Source: Caldovatus sediminis (GTDB lineage: Bacteria > Pseudomonadota > Alphaproteobacteria > Acetobacterales > Acetobacteraceae). From it: 64,000 nt of DNA. The stretch is from positions 62,001 to 126,000 of the forward strand of contig NZ_BMKS01000008.1 of the NCBI RefSeq assembly GCF_014644455.1. The letters run 5' to 3'. The notes beneath the pieces are model-generated. The model was not told where the DNA came from. It saw only the letters and a list, made by a program, of their open reading frames with translations, and made no database searches. Positions within the stretch are counted from its first letter, which is position 1, and every line of letters begins with the position of its first letter. Shown one piece after another: positions 25,957-34,926 of the stretch. A program made the translations under genes and the position numbers.

Positions 25957-26411
25957 CCGCCGAACCGCCCCCACGCCGCCACCGCCACCGTCACGAGCCC
26001 GAGCGCCAGGTTCAGCGCCACGAGCCGGCGGATGCGCCCCGCGGCGGCGCCGGCCTCCGCCGCCCCACCCGCCGCCAGGGCCGCGCGCATCTCCCGCCAC
26101 GGCCCGAAGGCGATCGCCAGATAGACCGCGCCCATCGCCAGGCCCGTCAGGTGCATCACGTGCACGTGCCAGCCCGCGCCACGGAACCCGCCGTACCAGA
26201 CGAACAGCAGCGCCCAGCCGGTGAGCAGCACCGCCGGCATGGCGTGCCAGACGACCAGGAAGAAACGCCGGAACACGCCGGAGAGCAGCGCCAGGCGCTG
26301 CGGCGGCTCGAGCGCCCCGAGCGAGGGCGCCAGGGCGAGGACCGCGAAGGCCATGCCGCCGACCCAGAGCACCGCGCCCAGCACGTGCAGCGCGTAGAGC
26401 AGGTTTCCCAC
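25953..26411 (-). CDS. Four-helix membrane protein, CopD-like
   Basis: 152 residues with four membrane helices: LYALHVLGAVLWVGGMAFAVL, HAMPAVLLTGWALLF, HLTGLAMGAVYLAIAF and ALNLALGLVTVAVAAWG. His residues in helices one to three (LHVLG, WHAMPA, VHVMHLTG) recall the haem or copper sites of CopD/HemJ-type proteins. Start GTG 26409-26411 is preceded by GGGAGAG on the minus strand. Overlaps the downstream GNAT gene by four bases and lies seven bases after the parA-like gene. Confidence 0.75.
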   Translation of the reverse strand: MGNLLYALHVLGAVLWVGGMAFAVLALAPSLGALEPPQRLALLSGVFRRFFLVVWHAMPAVLLTGWALLFVWYGGFRGAGWHVHVMHLTGLAMGAVYLAIAFGPWREMRAALAAGGAAEAGAAAGRIRRLVALNLALGLVTVAVAAWGRFGG

Positions 26412-26418
26412 CTCTCCC

Positions 26419-27066
26419 TCAGCCTCCCTTGAGAGCGGCGATCGCCGTCGCCAGCCGGCGCGCCTCCTCGGCGGCGGTGCTGCGCGGCGCCGCCTCGACC
26501 ACGCCGAGCCCCTGGGCGAAGGCGCTGGCATAGGCGCTGCGGTTGCCGAGCGCCTCGTCCAGCAGCGGCAGCCGGCGGCGGCCGATCTCCTCGACGATCC
26601 GCGGCGCCAGATTGCCCGTCGCCGGCACGCGGTTGAGCAGCAGCCGCGCCGGCCGCCGCTCGCCCGCGGCCAGCGCGAGGGTCGCGTCCGTCGCCCAGAG
26701 ATCGGCCGGCGAGGGCTGCAGCGGGACCAGCACCAGGTCGGCGTTGCGGATGGCGAGCCGCGCGTCCGTGTCGTCGTGCGGCGGCGTGTCGAGCAGCACG
26801 AAGTCCAGGCCGCCGCCTCGCCGCAGCCGCTCCAGCGCGCCGCCGATCCGCCAGCCGGACGGCGCGTCGAAGGCGAGCGGCGCCTGCGCGGCGCGCCCGC
26901 CCCGCGCCTGCCGCTCGGCATGCCAGCGCGCGAGCGACCTTTGCGGATCGGTGTCGAGCAGCGCCACCCGCGCGCCGCGGGCCGCAAGCGCGGTCGCGAG
27001 CGTGGCGGCGACGGTGGATTTCCCCGCCCCGCCCTTGCGCTGCGCCACTGCCACCACGAAGGCCAT
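26419..27066 (-). CDS. ParA/MinD-family ATPase, orphan
   Basis: 215 residues. Deviant Walker A at residues 11-18 (KGGAGKST), switch region LLDTDPQRSLARWH and FVLLDTPPHDD, and ADLVLVPLQPSPADLWAT. It belongs to the short ParA group without a DNA-binding N-terminus, like those that position plasmids, chemoreceptor arrays or carboxysomes. No parB, parS-like repeats or cargo gene is adjacent, and the downstream CopD-like gene gives no clue. Confidence 0.88.
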   Translation of the reverse strand: MAFVVAVAQRKGGAGKSTVAATLATALAARGARVALLDTDPQRSLARWHAERQARGGRAAQAPLAFDAPSGWRIGGALERLRRGGGLDFVLLDTPPHDDTDARLAIRNADLVLVPLQPSPADLWATDATLALAAGERRPARLLLNRVPATGNLAPRIVEEIGRRRLPLLDEALGNRSAYASAFAQGLGVVEAAPRSTAAEEARRLATAIAALKGG

Positions 27067-27442
27067 GCCGAATCCCGCCCTGCCCGGATGCCGGCGTCCT
27101 ATAGCAGTGCCGGAGGCCGCGAGGGCAGCCGCCCGCGGCGCGCGCCTGGCACGCCCGCGGTGCGCGGCCCCTGCCCGGTGCGAGGCCGCGCCGTTCCGCG
27201 ATCGCCCTGGCCGCACCGGCGGGGGCCGCGCCGCCGCCAGCCGGCGCGGCGCCGTCCGCCGCGTCGCGCCGCCCGGCCCGGGCCGCGGGCGGCGATTCGC
27301 CGGCCCCCGCAGGCCGCCCGCCGGCCACCGCCGGGCGCGGAATCCTCGGCCGACGACGCGCGACCGAGACCCGCGCCCGCCGCCCCGGCCTCCCCGGGCC
27401 GGCGCATCGGCGCGCCCCGGCTCATCCTGGTAGAGTGGGCCG
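27067..27442. other. Divergent intergenic region, 376 bp, no gene seen
   Basis: This lies between the parA-like gene and nnrE/nnrD. Extremely GC-rich; open frames on both strands are arginine/proline/alanine-rich and have no recognisable domain, so they are treated as non-coding. No hairpin with a T-run, RNA gene or repeat was seen. Promoters for both flanking genes should be here. Confidence 0.5.
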
Positions 27443-28996
27443 ATGGACCGTTCCAGCCTCCCGGCCTCGCCATCCCCCGGGCGCGCGAAGAGGAAGCCTC
27501 GCGAAGCTTCGGCAGCGCCGCCGCCGGAGCTCCTGACGCCGGAGGAGATGGGCCGCGCCGATTCGCTGGCGATCGGCGGCGGCATCCCCGGCATCGCGCT
27601 GATGGAGGCGGCGGGGCGGGCGGTGGCCCGCGCGGCCCTGCGCCGCTTCCGCCCCTGCCGGACCCTGGTGCTCGCCGGGCCCGGGAACAATGGCGGCGAC
27701 GGCTACGTCGCCGCGCGCCTGCTGGAGCAGGCCGGCTGGCCGGTCGCGGTCGCCGCGCTCGCTCCGCCGCGCCCCGGCTCCGACGCGGCGCTCGCGGCCG
27801 CGCGCTGGCGCGGGCCGATGGTCCCGTTCGGGCCGGACCCGGTCGCGCGCGCCGGGCTGGTGGTGGATGCCGTCTTCGGCGCCGGGCTTGCCCGGCCGGT
27901 GGACGGGATCGCCGCGGCGGCGCTCGACGCCTGCGCCGGCCGCCCGGTGCTGGCGGTGGACGTGCCCTCCGGCGTGGACGGCGCGACCGGGCAGGTCCGC
28001 GGCGTCGCGCCGCAGGCCGCGCTCACCGTCACCTTCTTCCGGCTCAAGCCCGGGCACCTCCTGCTGCCCGGGCGCACGCTCTGCGGCGAGACGCTGCTCG
28101 CCGACATCGGCCTGCCCGCCTCGGTGCTCGTCGCCGTCGCGCCGCGCACCTTCGCCAACGGCCCCGGCGCGCTGTGGCGGCTGCCGGAGCACGGGCCGGC
28201 GGCGCACAAATACGCCCGCGGCCACCTCACCGTCCTGGGCGGGGCGGCGATGACCGGCGCCGCGCGGCTCGTCGCCGGCGCGGCGCGGCGGGCGGGCGCG
28301 GGGCTGGTGACCATCGCCGCGCCGGATGCCGCCTCCGCGGCCGTCTACCGCTGCGGCGACCCGGGCACGATCGTCACCGAGGAGCCGCTCGCCTCGCTGC
28401 TCGCCGACCCCCGCCGCCGGGTCTGGGTCCTCGGCCCGGGCCTCGCGCCGGAGCCCGCCACCCGTGCCGCGCTGCGCCGCATCGTCGAGGCCGGCGGGCG
28501 CCAGGCCGTCGCCGACGCGGGCGCCGTCACCGCCTGCGCCGGCGCGCCCGAGGCGCTGCGCGGCGCCGCGGTCCTCACGCCGCACGAGGGCGAGTTCGCG
28601 CGCGTCTTCGGCCCCGTCGCCGGCGACCGGCCCGGCGCCGCCCGGCGCGCCGCGGCCCTGACGGGTGCGGTGGTGCTGCTCAAGGGCCCGGACACGGTCA
28701 TCGCCGCGCCGGACGGGCGGGCTGCGATCAATGCCAACGCCCCGCCCTCGCTCGCCACGGCCGGCAGCGGCGACGTGCTCGCGGGCATCATCGGCGCCCT
28801 GCTCGCCCGGGGCATGGCCCCGTTCGAGGCGGCCTGCGCCGGGGCCTGGCTGCACGGCGCCGCGGCCGGCGCCGCTGCGTTGCAACAACCGCAGGGCCTG
28901 ATCGCGGAAGACCTCATCAACTTCCTGCCGGCTGCGCTCTCCGAGGCCTGCGGCGCCTGTCCTTCACGCCCCGTTGCGCTAGGTTACACTCGGTGA
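27443..28996 (+). CDS. nnr: Bifunctional NAD(P)H-hydrate epimerase / dehydratase
   Basis: 517 residues in two parts. N-terminal epimerase (NnrE, residues about 30-230): TPEEMGRADSLA, AGPGNNGGDGYVAARLL, DVPSGVDG. C-terminal ADP-dependent dehydratase (NnrD): HKYARGHLTVLGG, LTPHEGEFARVFG and ATAGSGDVLAGIIGALLARG. Together they repair hydrated NADH and NADPH. The first 30 residues are low-complexity and a later start is possible. Confidence 0.93.
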   Translation: MDRSSLPASPSPGRAKRKPREASAAPPPELLTPEEMGRADSLAIGGGIPGIALMEAAGRAVARAALRRFRPCRTLVLAGPGNNGGDGYVAARLLEQAGWPVAVAALAPPRPGSDAALAAARWRGPMVPFGPDPVARAGLVVDAVFGAGLARPVDGIAAAALDACAGRPVLAVDVPSGVDGATGQVRGVAPQAALTVTFFRLKPGHLLLPGRTLCGETLLADIGLPASVLVAVAPRTFANGPGALWRLPEHGPAAHKYARGHLTVLGGAAMTGAARLVAGAARRAGAGLVTIAAPDAASAAVYRCGDPGTIVTEEPLASLLADPRRRVWVLGPGLAPEPATRAALRRIVEAGGRQAVADAGAVTACAGAPEALRGAAVLTPHEGEFARVFGPVAGDRPGAARRAAALTGAVVLLKGPDTVIAAPDGRAAINANAPPSLATAGSGDVLAGIIGALLARGMAPFEAACAGAWLHGAAAGAAALQQPQGLIAEDLINFLPAALSEACGACPSRPVALGYTR

Positions 28997-29025
28997 GGAC
29001 GACGACCAGCGTGAGGGGCCGCCGC

Positions 29026-30510
29026 ATGTCGGACATCGCCATCACGGCTTCGCAGCCCGAGCAGATCGGCCTGTTCGACCGTGCGCTGCGCCGCGTCGCC
29101 AGCCTGTGGCGTGACATGGCCTCGGCGGTGGCGGGCGGCGCCGAGGAGGGGATCGAGGCGCAGATGCGCGCCTGCCTCGAGGGGCGGGGCGGCGAGGTCT
29201 CGGCGCGCAACCGCGCCGCGCGCCTCGCGCAGGAATACCTCTCCGCCGACGAGGACGGGCGGCGCGAGTTCCTGCGCGCGCTCGCCGGCTTCGACTCCGA
29301 CCCGGAGGCGGTGGCGCGCGCGATCGAGCGCGTCAACGCGGCGCGCGACGCGGCCGAGCGCTCCGCCGCCCAGGCGCAGCTCCGCCGCGCGCTCGAGCCG
29401 CCGCGCCTGCGGCTGCTGACGCAGTTCACCACCATCCCCGACGGGGTGAAGTTCCTGGTCAACCTGCGCGCCCACCTGCTGCGCGCGGCGAACGGCGACC
29501 CGCTGCTCGCGGCGCTGGAAGGCGACCTCAAGTCGCTGCTCGCCAACTGGTTCGACGTCGGCTTCCTCGACCTGCGCCGGATAGACTGGTCCTCGCCGGC
29601 CTCGCTGCTCGAGAAGCTCGTCGGCTACGAGGCGGTGCACCGCATCCGCACCTGGCGCGACCTCAAGAACCGGCTCGATTCCGACCGCCGCTGCTATGCC
29701 TTCTTCCATCCGCGCATGCCGGACGAGCCGCTGATCTTCGTCGAGGTCGCGCTGGTCGAGGGCATGGCGACCAGCGTGCAGCGCCTGCTCGACGAGAAGG
29801 CGCCGGTGCTCGACCCGCGCGAGGCCGACACCGCGATCTTCTACTCGATCAACAACTGCCAGCGCGGCCTCGACGGCATCTCCTTCGGCAATTTCCTGAT
29901 CAAGCGCGTCGTCGCCCTGCTCGGCGCGGAGTTCCGCAGCCTCAAGACCTTCGCCACGCTGTCGCCGATCCCGGGCTTCTGCCGCTGGCTGGACCAGGCC
30001 CTGGTCGAGGACCCGGAACTGCTCACGGAGTCCGAGACGGAGGCGCTGCTGAAGGCCGCGCCGGAGCTGCCGGCCCTGCCAGCTCCGAACGGCAGCGCGA
30101 CGGCGATGGCCGGGTCCATGGCGACGGCGGTGGAGATGCCCGAGGGTGCGCAGGCCTTGCGCCGCATCCTCGCGCGCCGCGGCTGGCATCGCGACCAGGA
30201 GCTGGCGAAGGGACTGGAGCCGGTGCTGACCCGTCTCTGCGCGCGCTACCTGCTGGCCGAGGTTGACCCGCGCAACCCGAGGCGCGCGCGCGACCCCGTG
30301 GCGCATTTCCATCTCTCCAACGGCGCGCGCGTGGAGCGCATCAATTGGCTCGGCGACGTCTCCGAGAAGGGGATGCGGGAGAGCTGCGGGCTGATGGTGA
30401 ACTACCTCTATGACCCCGCGCGGATTGAGACCTACCACGAAGGCTATGTGGGGGAGGGCAGGCGCCCGGCGGCGACGGCGCTCCGGCGCCTGGCGCGCGG
30501 CTGGGCCTGA
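29026..30510 (+). CDS. Malonyl-CoA decarboxylase
   Basis: 494 residues. The N-terminal helical domain (residues 1-170) is followed by the catalytic GNAT-like domain. YEAVHRIRTWRDLKNRL, FHPRMPDEPLIFVEVAL and SINNCQRGLDGISFGNFLIK are strongly conserved in the MCD family, and VAHFHLSNGARVERINW holds the catalytic His region. It converts malonyl-CoA to acetyl-CoA and CO2. matB and matC, its partners in malonate use, are not adjacent. A stretch around residues 350-375 (GSATAMAGSMATAVEMP) is an unusual low-complexity insert. Confidence 0.93.
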   Translation: MSDIAITASQPEQIGLFDRALRRVASLWRDMASAVAGGAEEGIEAQMRACLEGRGGEVSARNRAARLAQEYLSADEDGRREFLRALAGFDSDPEAVARAIERVNAARDAAERSAAQAQLRRALEPPRLRLLTQFTTIPDGVKFLVNLRAHLLRAANGDPLLAALEGDLKSLLANWFDVGFLDLRRIDWSSPASLLEKLVGYEAVHRIRTWRDLKNRLDSDRRCYAFFHPRMPDEPLIFVEVALVEGMATSVQRLLDEKAPVLDPREADTAIFYSINNCQRGLDGISFGNFLIKRVVALLGAEFRSLKTFATLSPIPGFCRWLDQALVEDPELLTESETEALLKAAPELPALPAPNGSATAMAGSMATAVEMPEGAQALRRILARRGWHRDQELAKGLEPVLTRLCARYLLAEVDPRNPRRARDPVAHFHLSNGARVERINWLGDVSEKGMRESCGLMVNYLYDPARIETYHEGYVGEGRRPAATALRRLARGWA

Positions 30511-30640
30511 GGCGGCGGCGCGGTCGCCCCGCCCTCGCCGCCCGGCGGCCCGCGCGGCCTGTGCGCGGCCGCCTCCTGTCTCTATATGCTCGCCGCGAAT
30601 CCGGGCGCGTCGCGCGCCGGCCGAGGGCGGAGGACATCGC

Positions 30641-33049
30641 ATGACCGTCGCGCAGCAGCGCAGGCCGGCCCCTGCCGGGACGCCGCCGGGCGAGGACCTC
30701 CGCCGCCTGCGCGCCCTGCATGCGATCGAGCGCAAGCTGCTCTGGCTCAGCGCCTGGATGATCCACCACGCCAACCACATCCGCCCGAACCGCGACGGGC
30801 TGAAGGTGGGCGGCCACCAGGCCTCCTGCGCCTCCGTGATCTCGATCCTCACGGCGCTCTACTTCGAGGTGCTGCGGCCGCAGGACCGGGTGGCGGTGAA
30901 GCCGCACGCCGGGCCGGTGTTCCACGCCGTGAACTACCTGCTCGGGCGGCAGACGCGGGAGAAGCTCGCCACCCTGCGGCAGTTCGGCGGCATCCAGCCC
31001 TATCCGTCGCGGGTGAAGGACGGGCCGGAGGTGGACTTCTCCACCGGCTCCGTCGGCCTCGGCGTCGCCATGACCACCTTCGGCAGCCTGGTGCAGGACT
31101 ACATCCGCCTGCACGGCCTCGCCCGGCCCGACGTCCCCGCGGGGCGGCACGTCGCCGTCGTCGGCGACGCCGAGCTCGACGAGGGCAACATCTACGAGGC
31201 GCTGCTCGAGGGCTGGAAGCACGACGTGCGCAACCTCTGGTGGGTCGTGGACTACAACCGCCAGAGCCTCGATTCCGTCGTGCCCGACCGCCTGTTCGGC
31301 CGCATCGAGGGCCTGTTCCGCGACATGGGCTGGAACGTCGTCACGCTGAAGTACGGCCGGCGGCTGCAGGCCGCCTTCGCGCGGCCGGGCGGCGAGGCGC
31401 TCCGGCGCTGGATCGACGACTGCCCGAACAGCCTCTACGCCGCGCTCACCTTCCAGGGCGGCGCCGCCTGGCGCAACGCCCTCCTCGCCGATCTCGGCCG
31501 GTCGGAGGGCGCGCGGGCGATCATCGACCCGCTCACCGACGAAGAGCTGGCCGCGCTGATGACCAACCTCGGCGGCCACGACATCGAGACGCTGATCGAG
31601 GCCTTCCGCGCCGCGGACGCGGAGGGCGACCAGCCGACCTGCTTCATCGCCTACACCATCAAGGGCATGGGCCTGCCCTTCGCCGGCCACAAGGACAACC
31701 ACGCCGGCCTGATGACGAAGGAGCAGATGGCGGAGTTCAAGCGGAGCATGAACATCCGCGACGGCCACGAATGGGACCCGTTCGAGGGCCTCGATCTGCC
31801 CGAGGCGGAGCTTCGCGCCTTCCTCGCCTCCGTGCCCTTCGCCCGCCCGCTCGCGCCGGAGGGCCGCGCGCTCTCGGCGCCCGCCGTGCCGGTGCCCGCG
31901 GCGCTGCCGACGCCGAAGGCGCCGCCCGGGCGCAGGCTCTCCACCCAGGCGGCGTTCGGCGACATCCTGGCCGAGATCGGGCGCGGGCAGGGCGAGCTCG
32001 CCCCGCTCGCCGCGCGCATCGTCACCACCAGCCCCGACGTGACGGTCTCGACCAATCTCGGCCCCTGGGTGAACCGGCGCGGCATCTTCGACCGCCACAC
32101 CAAGAACGACGTGTTCCGCGACGCCAAGCTCGCCTCCGCCCAGCGCTGGGGCATGTCGCCGGAGGGCCAGCACGTCGAGCTCGGCATCGCCGAGCAGAAC
32201 CTGTTCCTGCTGCTGGCGGCGGCGGGGCTCTCGCACAGCCTCTACGGCGCGCGGCTGCTGCCCATCGGCACGGTGTACGACCCCTTCGTCAACCGCGGCC
32301 TCGATGCCCTGATCTACGGCTGCTACCAGGACGCGCGCTTCCTGCTGGTGAGCACGCCCTCCGGCCTCACCCTCGCGCCCGAGGGGGGGCAGCACCAGAG
32401 CGTCAACACGCCGCTCCTCGGCATGGCGCAGGACCGGCTCGCGAGCTTCGAGCCGGCGCACGCGGACGAGCTCGCGATCCTGATGCGCTGGGCCTTCGAG
32501 CACATGCAGAGGCCCGACGGCTCCTCGGTCTGGCTGCGGCTCTCGACCCGGCCGCTGGTGCAGCCGGAGCGGCGGCTCGACCCGGCGGCGGTGATCGCCG
32601 GCGCGCACTGGGCGGTGCCGCCGGCGCCCGGGGCGCGCATCGCCATCGCCTACCAGGGCGCGGTCGCGCCCGAGGCCGCGGAGGCCTTCGCCCAGCTCCG
32701 CGAGGAGGTGCCGGAGGCCGGGCTGCTCGCCATCACCTCGCCGGACCGGCTGCATGCCGGGTGGCTCGCCGCGCGGCGGCGGGCGCGGGCCGGCGAGCGC
32801 GACGCGGCGCCGAGCCACATCGAGGCGCTGCTCGCCCCGCTCGCCTCCGACGCCGCGCTGGTGACGGTGCTGGACGGGCATCCGGCCGCCCATGCCTGGC
32901 TCGGCGCGGTGCGCGGGCAGCGCGTGGCGCCGCTCGGCGTGGACCGGTTCGGCCAGGCCGGCGACATCCCGGACCTCTACCGGGCATACGGGCTCGACGC
33001 GGACGCGATCCTCGACGCCTGCGCCGAGGCCCTGCTCGGCGGCGTCTGA
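30641..33049 (+). CDS. ThDP-dependent AceE/transketolase-like enzyme (pyruvate-dehydrogenase E1-like)
   Basis: 802 residues. HHANHIRPNRDGLKVGGHQAS opens the protein; the ThDP/Mg site is VVGDAELDEGNIYEAL near residue 177, with the Asn-containing VVDYNRQSLDS. AFVIAYTIKGMG-like and GGHDIETLIEAF segments match homodimeric E1 (AceE, MdeB) rather than plain transketolase. The C-terminal half has GIAEQNLFLLLAAAGL and QDARFLLVSTPSGLTLAPEGG. It is some 85 residues shorter than AceE and no E2 or E3 gene is near, so the acceptor is unknown. Substrate: probably a 2-oxo acid. A TGTCTCTATATGCT sequence at 30576-30589 may hold its promoter. Confidence 0.8.
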   Translation: MTVAQQRRPAPAGTPPGEDLRRLRALHAIERKLLWLSAWMIHHANHIRPNRDGLKVGGHQASCASVISILTALYFEVLRPQDRVAVKPHAGPVFHAVNYLLGRQTREKLATLRQFGGIQPYPSRVKDGPEVDFSTGSVGLGVAMTTFGSLVQDYIRLHGLARPDVPAGRHVAVVGDAELDEGNIYEALLEGWKHDVRNLWWVVDYNRQSLDSVVPDRLFGRIEGLFRDMGWNVVTLKYGRRLQAAFARPGGEALRRWIDDCPNSLYAALTFQGGAAWRNALLADLGRSEGARAIIDPLTDEELAALMTNLGGHDIETLIEAFRAADAEGDQPTCFIAYTIKGMGLPFAGHKDNHAGLMTKEQMAEFKRSMNIRDGHEWDPFEGLDLPEAELRAFLASVPFARPLAPEGRALSAPAVPVPAALPTPKAPPGRRLSTQAAFGDILAEIGRGQGELAPLAARIVTTSPDVTVSTNLGPWVNRRGIFDRHTKNDVFRDAKLASAQRWGMSPEGQHVELGIAEQNLFLLLAAAGLSHSLYGARLLPIGTVYDPFVNRGLDALIYGCYQDARFLLVSTPSGLTLAPEGGQHQSVNTPLLGMAQDRLASFEPAHADELAILMRWAFEHMQRPDGSSVWLRLSTRPLVQPERRLDPAAVIAGAHWAVPPAPGARIAIAYQGAVAPEAAEAFAQLREEVPEAGLLAITSPDRLHAGWLAARRRARAGERDAAPSHIEALLAPLASDAALVTVLDGHPAAHAWLGAVRGQRVAPLGVDRFGQAGDIPDLYRAYGLDADAILDACAEALLGGV

Positions 33050-33085
33050 AGGGGAGAGGCGCGGGTCTGAAGGGGAGAGGCGCGG
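33044..33085 (+). repeat. 21-bp perfect tandem duplication at the 3' end of the E1-like gene
   Basis: Two identical 21-bp copies stand head to tail, 33044-33064 and 33065-33085, each beginning GTCTGAAGGGG and ending GGCGCGG. The first copy contains the gene's last codon and its TGA stop; the second carries an unused TGA. It looks like a replication-slippage duplication with no coding effect. Confidence 0.9.
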
Positions 33086-33179
33086 CGCCCCTTCCGCCAC
33101 CCGCCCGGCCGCGCTACACGCCCCCCTTCACGACTGCCGCCGGGATGGTCGGCCGGCCGACCGGTCGACGGCGCGGCGG

Positions 33180-33264
33180 GCGGGCGTGGTGGAACTGGCA
33201 GACACGCCGGATTTAGGTTCCGGTGGCGCAAGCCGTGGGGGTTCAAATCCCTCCGCCCGCACCA
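33180..33264 (+). tRNA. tRNA-Leu (anticodon UAG)
   Basis: 85 nt including an encoded CCA. Acceptor arms GCGGGCG (33180-33186) and CGCCCGC (33254-33260) pair fully. The anticodon stem CCGGA/TCCGG closes the loop TTTAGGT, giving anticodon TAG for CUN leucine codons. A long variable arm (GGCGCAAGCC) and the GGTTCAAATCC T-arm confirm a class II tRNA. It lies 60 bp upstream of tig. Confidence 0.97.
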
Positions 33265-33324
33265 CCGGTCGCCGCTCCGGCGTGGCGCGCGCAGGCGCGC
33301 GAGGCAAGGGTGGATCTTCCGACG

Positions 33325-34689
33325 ATGCAGGTGACCGAGCTCGAGTCCGCGGGGTTGAAGCGGGCCTTTTCCGTGGTTGTCCCGGCCGGCGAGATCGCCG
33401 CGCAGCGCGACAAGCGGCTCGCCGCCCTGGCCAGGGACGTGCGCATCCCGGGCTTCCGCCCCGGCAAGGTGCCCGCCGCGATCGTGCGCCAGCGCTACGG
33501 CGCGGCGGTGATGGGCGAGGTGCTCGAGCAGTCGGTCGGCGACGCCATGCGCCAGGTCATCTCCGACCGCGGCCTGCGCCCGGCGCTGCAGCCGAAGATC
33601 GAGCTGAAGTCGGGCGGCGAAGGCCAGGATCTCGAGTTCCGCATGGACCTCGAGGTCATGCCCGAGGTGCCGATGCCGGACTTCGGCGCCATCGAGCTCG
33701 AGCGGCTGAAGGCCTCCCCGACCGAGGAGCAGGTGGACAAGGCGCTCGCCGCCCTCGCCGAGCGCAGCCGGACGCTGGAGGACATCGCCGAGTCCCGGCC
33801 CGCCGCCAAGGGCGAGGTGGTGATCTGCGACTTCACCGGCCGGCGCCGCAAGGAGGGCGCCGCGGCCGGCGACGACTCGCCGGAGGCCTGGGAGAGCTTC
33901 CCCGGCGGCTCCGCGACCGACATGCCGATCGAGATCGGCGCCGGCGGCTTCGTCCCCGGCTTCACCGAGCAGCTCGAGGGCATCGTGCCGGGCGAGACCC
34001 GGACCATCACCGTGACCTTTCCCGCCGACTACGGGGCGACGGAGCTCGCCGGCAAGGAGGCGCGGTTCGAGGTGACGGCCAAGGCGCTCAAGCGCCCGGT
34101 CGTGCCGCCGGTCGACGACGCGCTGGCGAAGAGGCTCGGCTTCGAGGACCTCACCCGTCTCCGCGACTTCGTGCGCCAGCAGATCCAGGGCGAGTACGAC
34201 GCGCTGTCGCGGCTCCGCCTGAAGCGCGCGCTGCTCGACAAGCTCGCCGAGCAGGCGAGCTTCACCGTGCCGGAGGGCATGGTCGAGGCGGAGTTCGCCC
34301 AGATCTGGCAGCGCGTCGAGGCCGACATGAAGGCCGGGCGGCTCGAGGAGGAGGACAAGGGCAAGGACGAGGCGACCCTGCGCGCCGAGTACCGCGCCAT
34401 CGCCGAGCGCCGGATCCGGCTCGGCCTGCTGCTCGCCGAGATCGGGCGGACCAACAACATCCAGGTCACGCCGGAGGAGCTGGCGCGCGCGATGCGCCAG
34501 GAGGCGGCGCGCTACCCGGGCCAGGAGCAGCAGGTGATGGAGTTCTTCCGCCGCACCCCGCAGGCGGCGGAGGGCCTGCGCGCGCCGATCTTCGAGGAGA
34601 AGGTCGTGGACTTCATGCTGGAGCTGGCCAGGGTCACCGAGCGCGAGGTGACGCCCGAGGAGCTGACGGCGCCGCCGGCCCGCGCCTGA
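33325..34689 (+). CDS. tig: Trigger factor (ribosome-associated chaperone, prolyl isomerase)
   Basis: 454 residues. The ribosome-binding signature GFRPGKVP is at residues 43-50. The FKBP-type domain runs from about 160 to 240 (ICDFTGRR, PIEIGAGGFVPGFTEQLEG, TVTFPADYG). The C-terminal helical chaperone arms follow. It folds nascent chains at the exit tunnel. Its usual partners clpP, clpX and lon are not downstream; an ABC transporter locus is. ATG 33325 suits the family start MQVTELESAG. Confidence 0.96.
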   Translation: MQVTELESAGLKRAFSVVVPAGEIAAQRDKRLAALARDVRIPGFRPGKVPAAIVRQRYGAAVMGEVLEQSVGDAMRQVISDRGLRPALQPKIELKSGGEGQDLEFRMDLEVMPEVPMPDFGAIELERLKASPTEEQVDKALAALAERSRTLEDIAESRPAAKGEVVICDFTGRRRKEGAAAGDDSPEAWESFPGGSATDMPIEIGAGGFVPGFTEQLEGIVPGETRTITVTFPADYGATELAGKEARFEVTAKALKRPVVPPVDDALAKRLGFEDLTRLRDFVRQQIQGEYDALSRLRLKRALLDKLAEQASFTVPEGMVEAEFAQIWQRVEADMKAGRLEEEDKGKDEATLRAEYRAIAERRIRLGLLLAEIGRTNNIQVTPEELARAMRQEAARYPGQEQQVMEFFRRTPQAAEGLRAPIFEEKVVDFMLELARVTEREVTPEELTAPPARA

Positions 34690-34847
34690 CCGGCGCTACC
34701 GCTTCCCCGCCGGCGCCGGGCCGCCTGGTCCGGCGGACGATCCCTTCCGGCCGGTGCATGGCCGGGGCGCTGCGCCTGCCCGGATGGTCCCGCCCGGCGG
34801 ATCGGTCCGACAAGCGCGCGGAGCCGCGCAGATGGCGCAAGGGTGCC

Positions 34848-34876
34848 TTGCAAGACGCGCGACCTGTGTCCATACC
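34848..34876 (+). promoter_or_regulatory. Candidate promoter for the liv locus
   Basis: TTGCAA at 34848-34853 and CATACC at 34871-34876 are separated by 17 bp. The -35 agrees with the TTG-starting alphaproteobacterial consensus; the -10 is weak (three of six). Transcription would begin near 34883, giving a leader of about 44 nt to the TTG start of livG. Judged by eye only. Confidence 0.3.
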
Positions 34877-34926
34877 TAGCGGCCATGGGGCCAGGAAGCG
34901 GCCGGATTGCAGGGAGCGCCAAGGGC

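Noticed and set aside
34690-34847. Possible transcription terminator after tig
   Set aside because: Short GC-rich inverted repeats are present (GCCGGCGC region) but no T-run follows, so nothing stands out from background in this composition.
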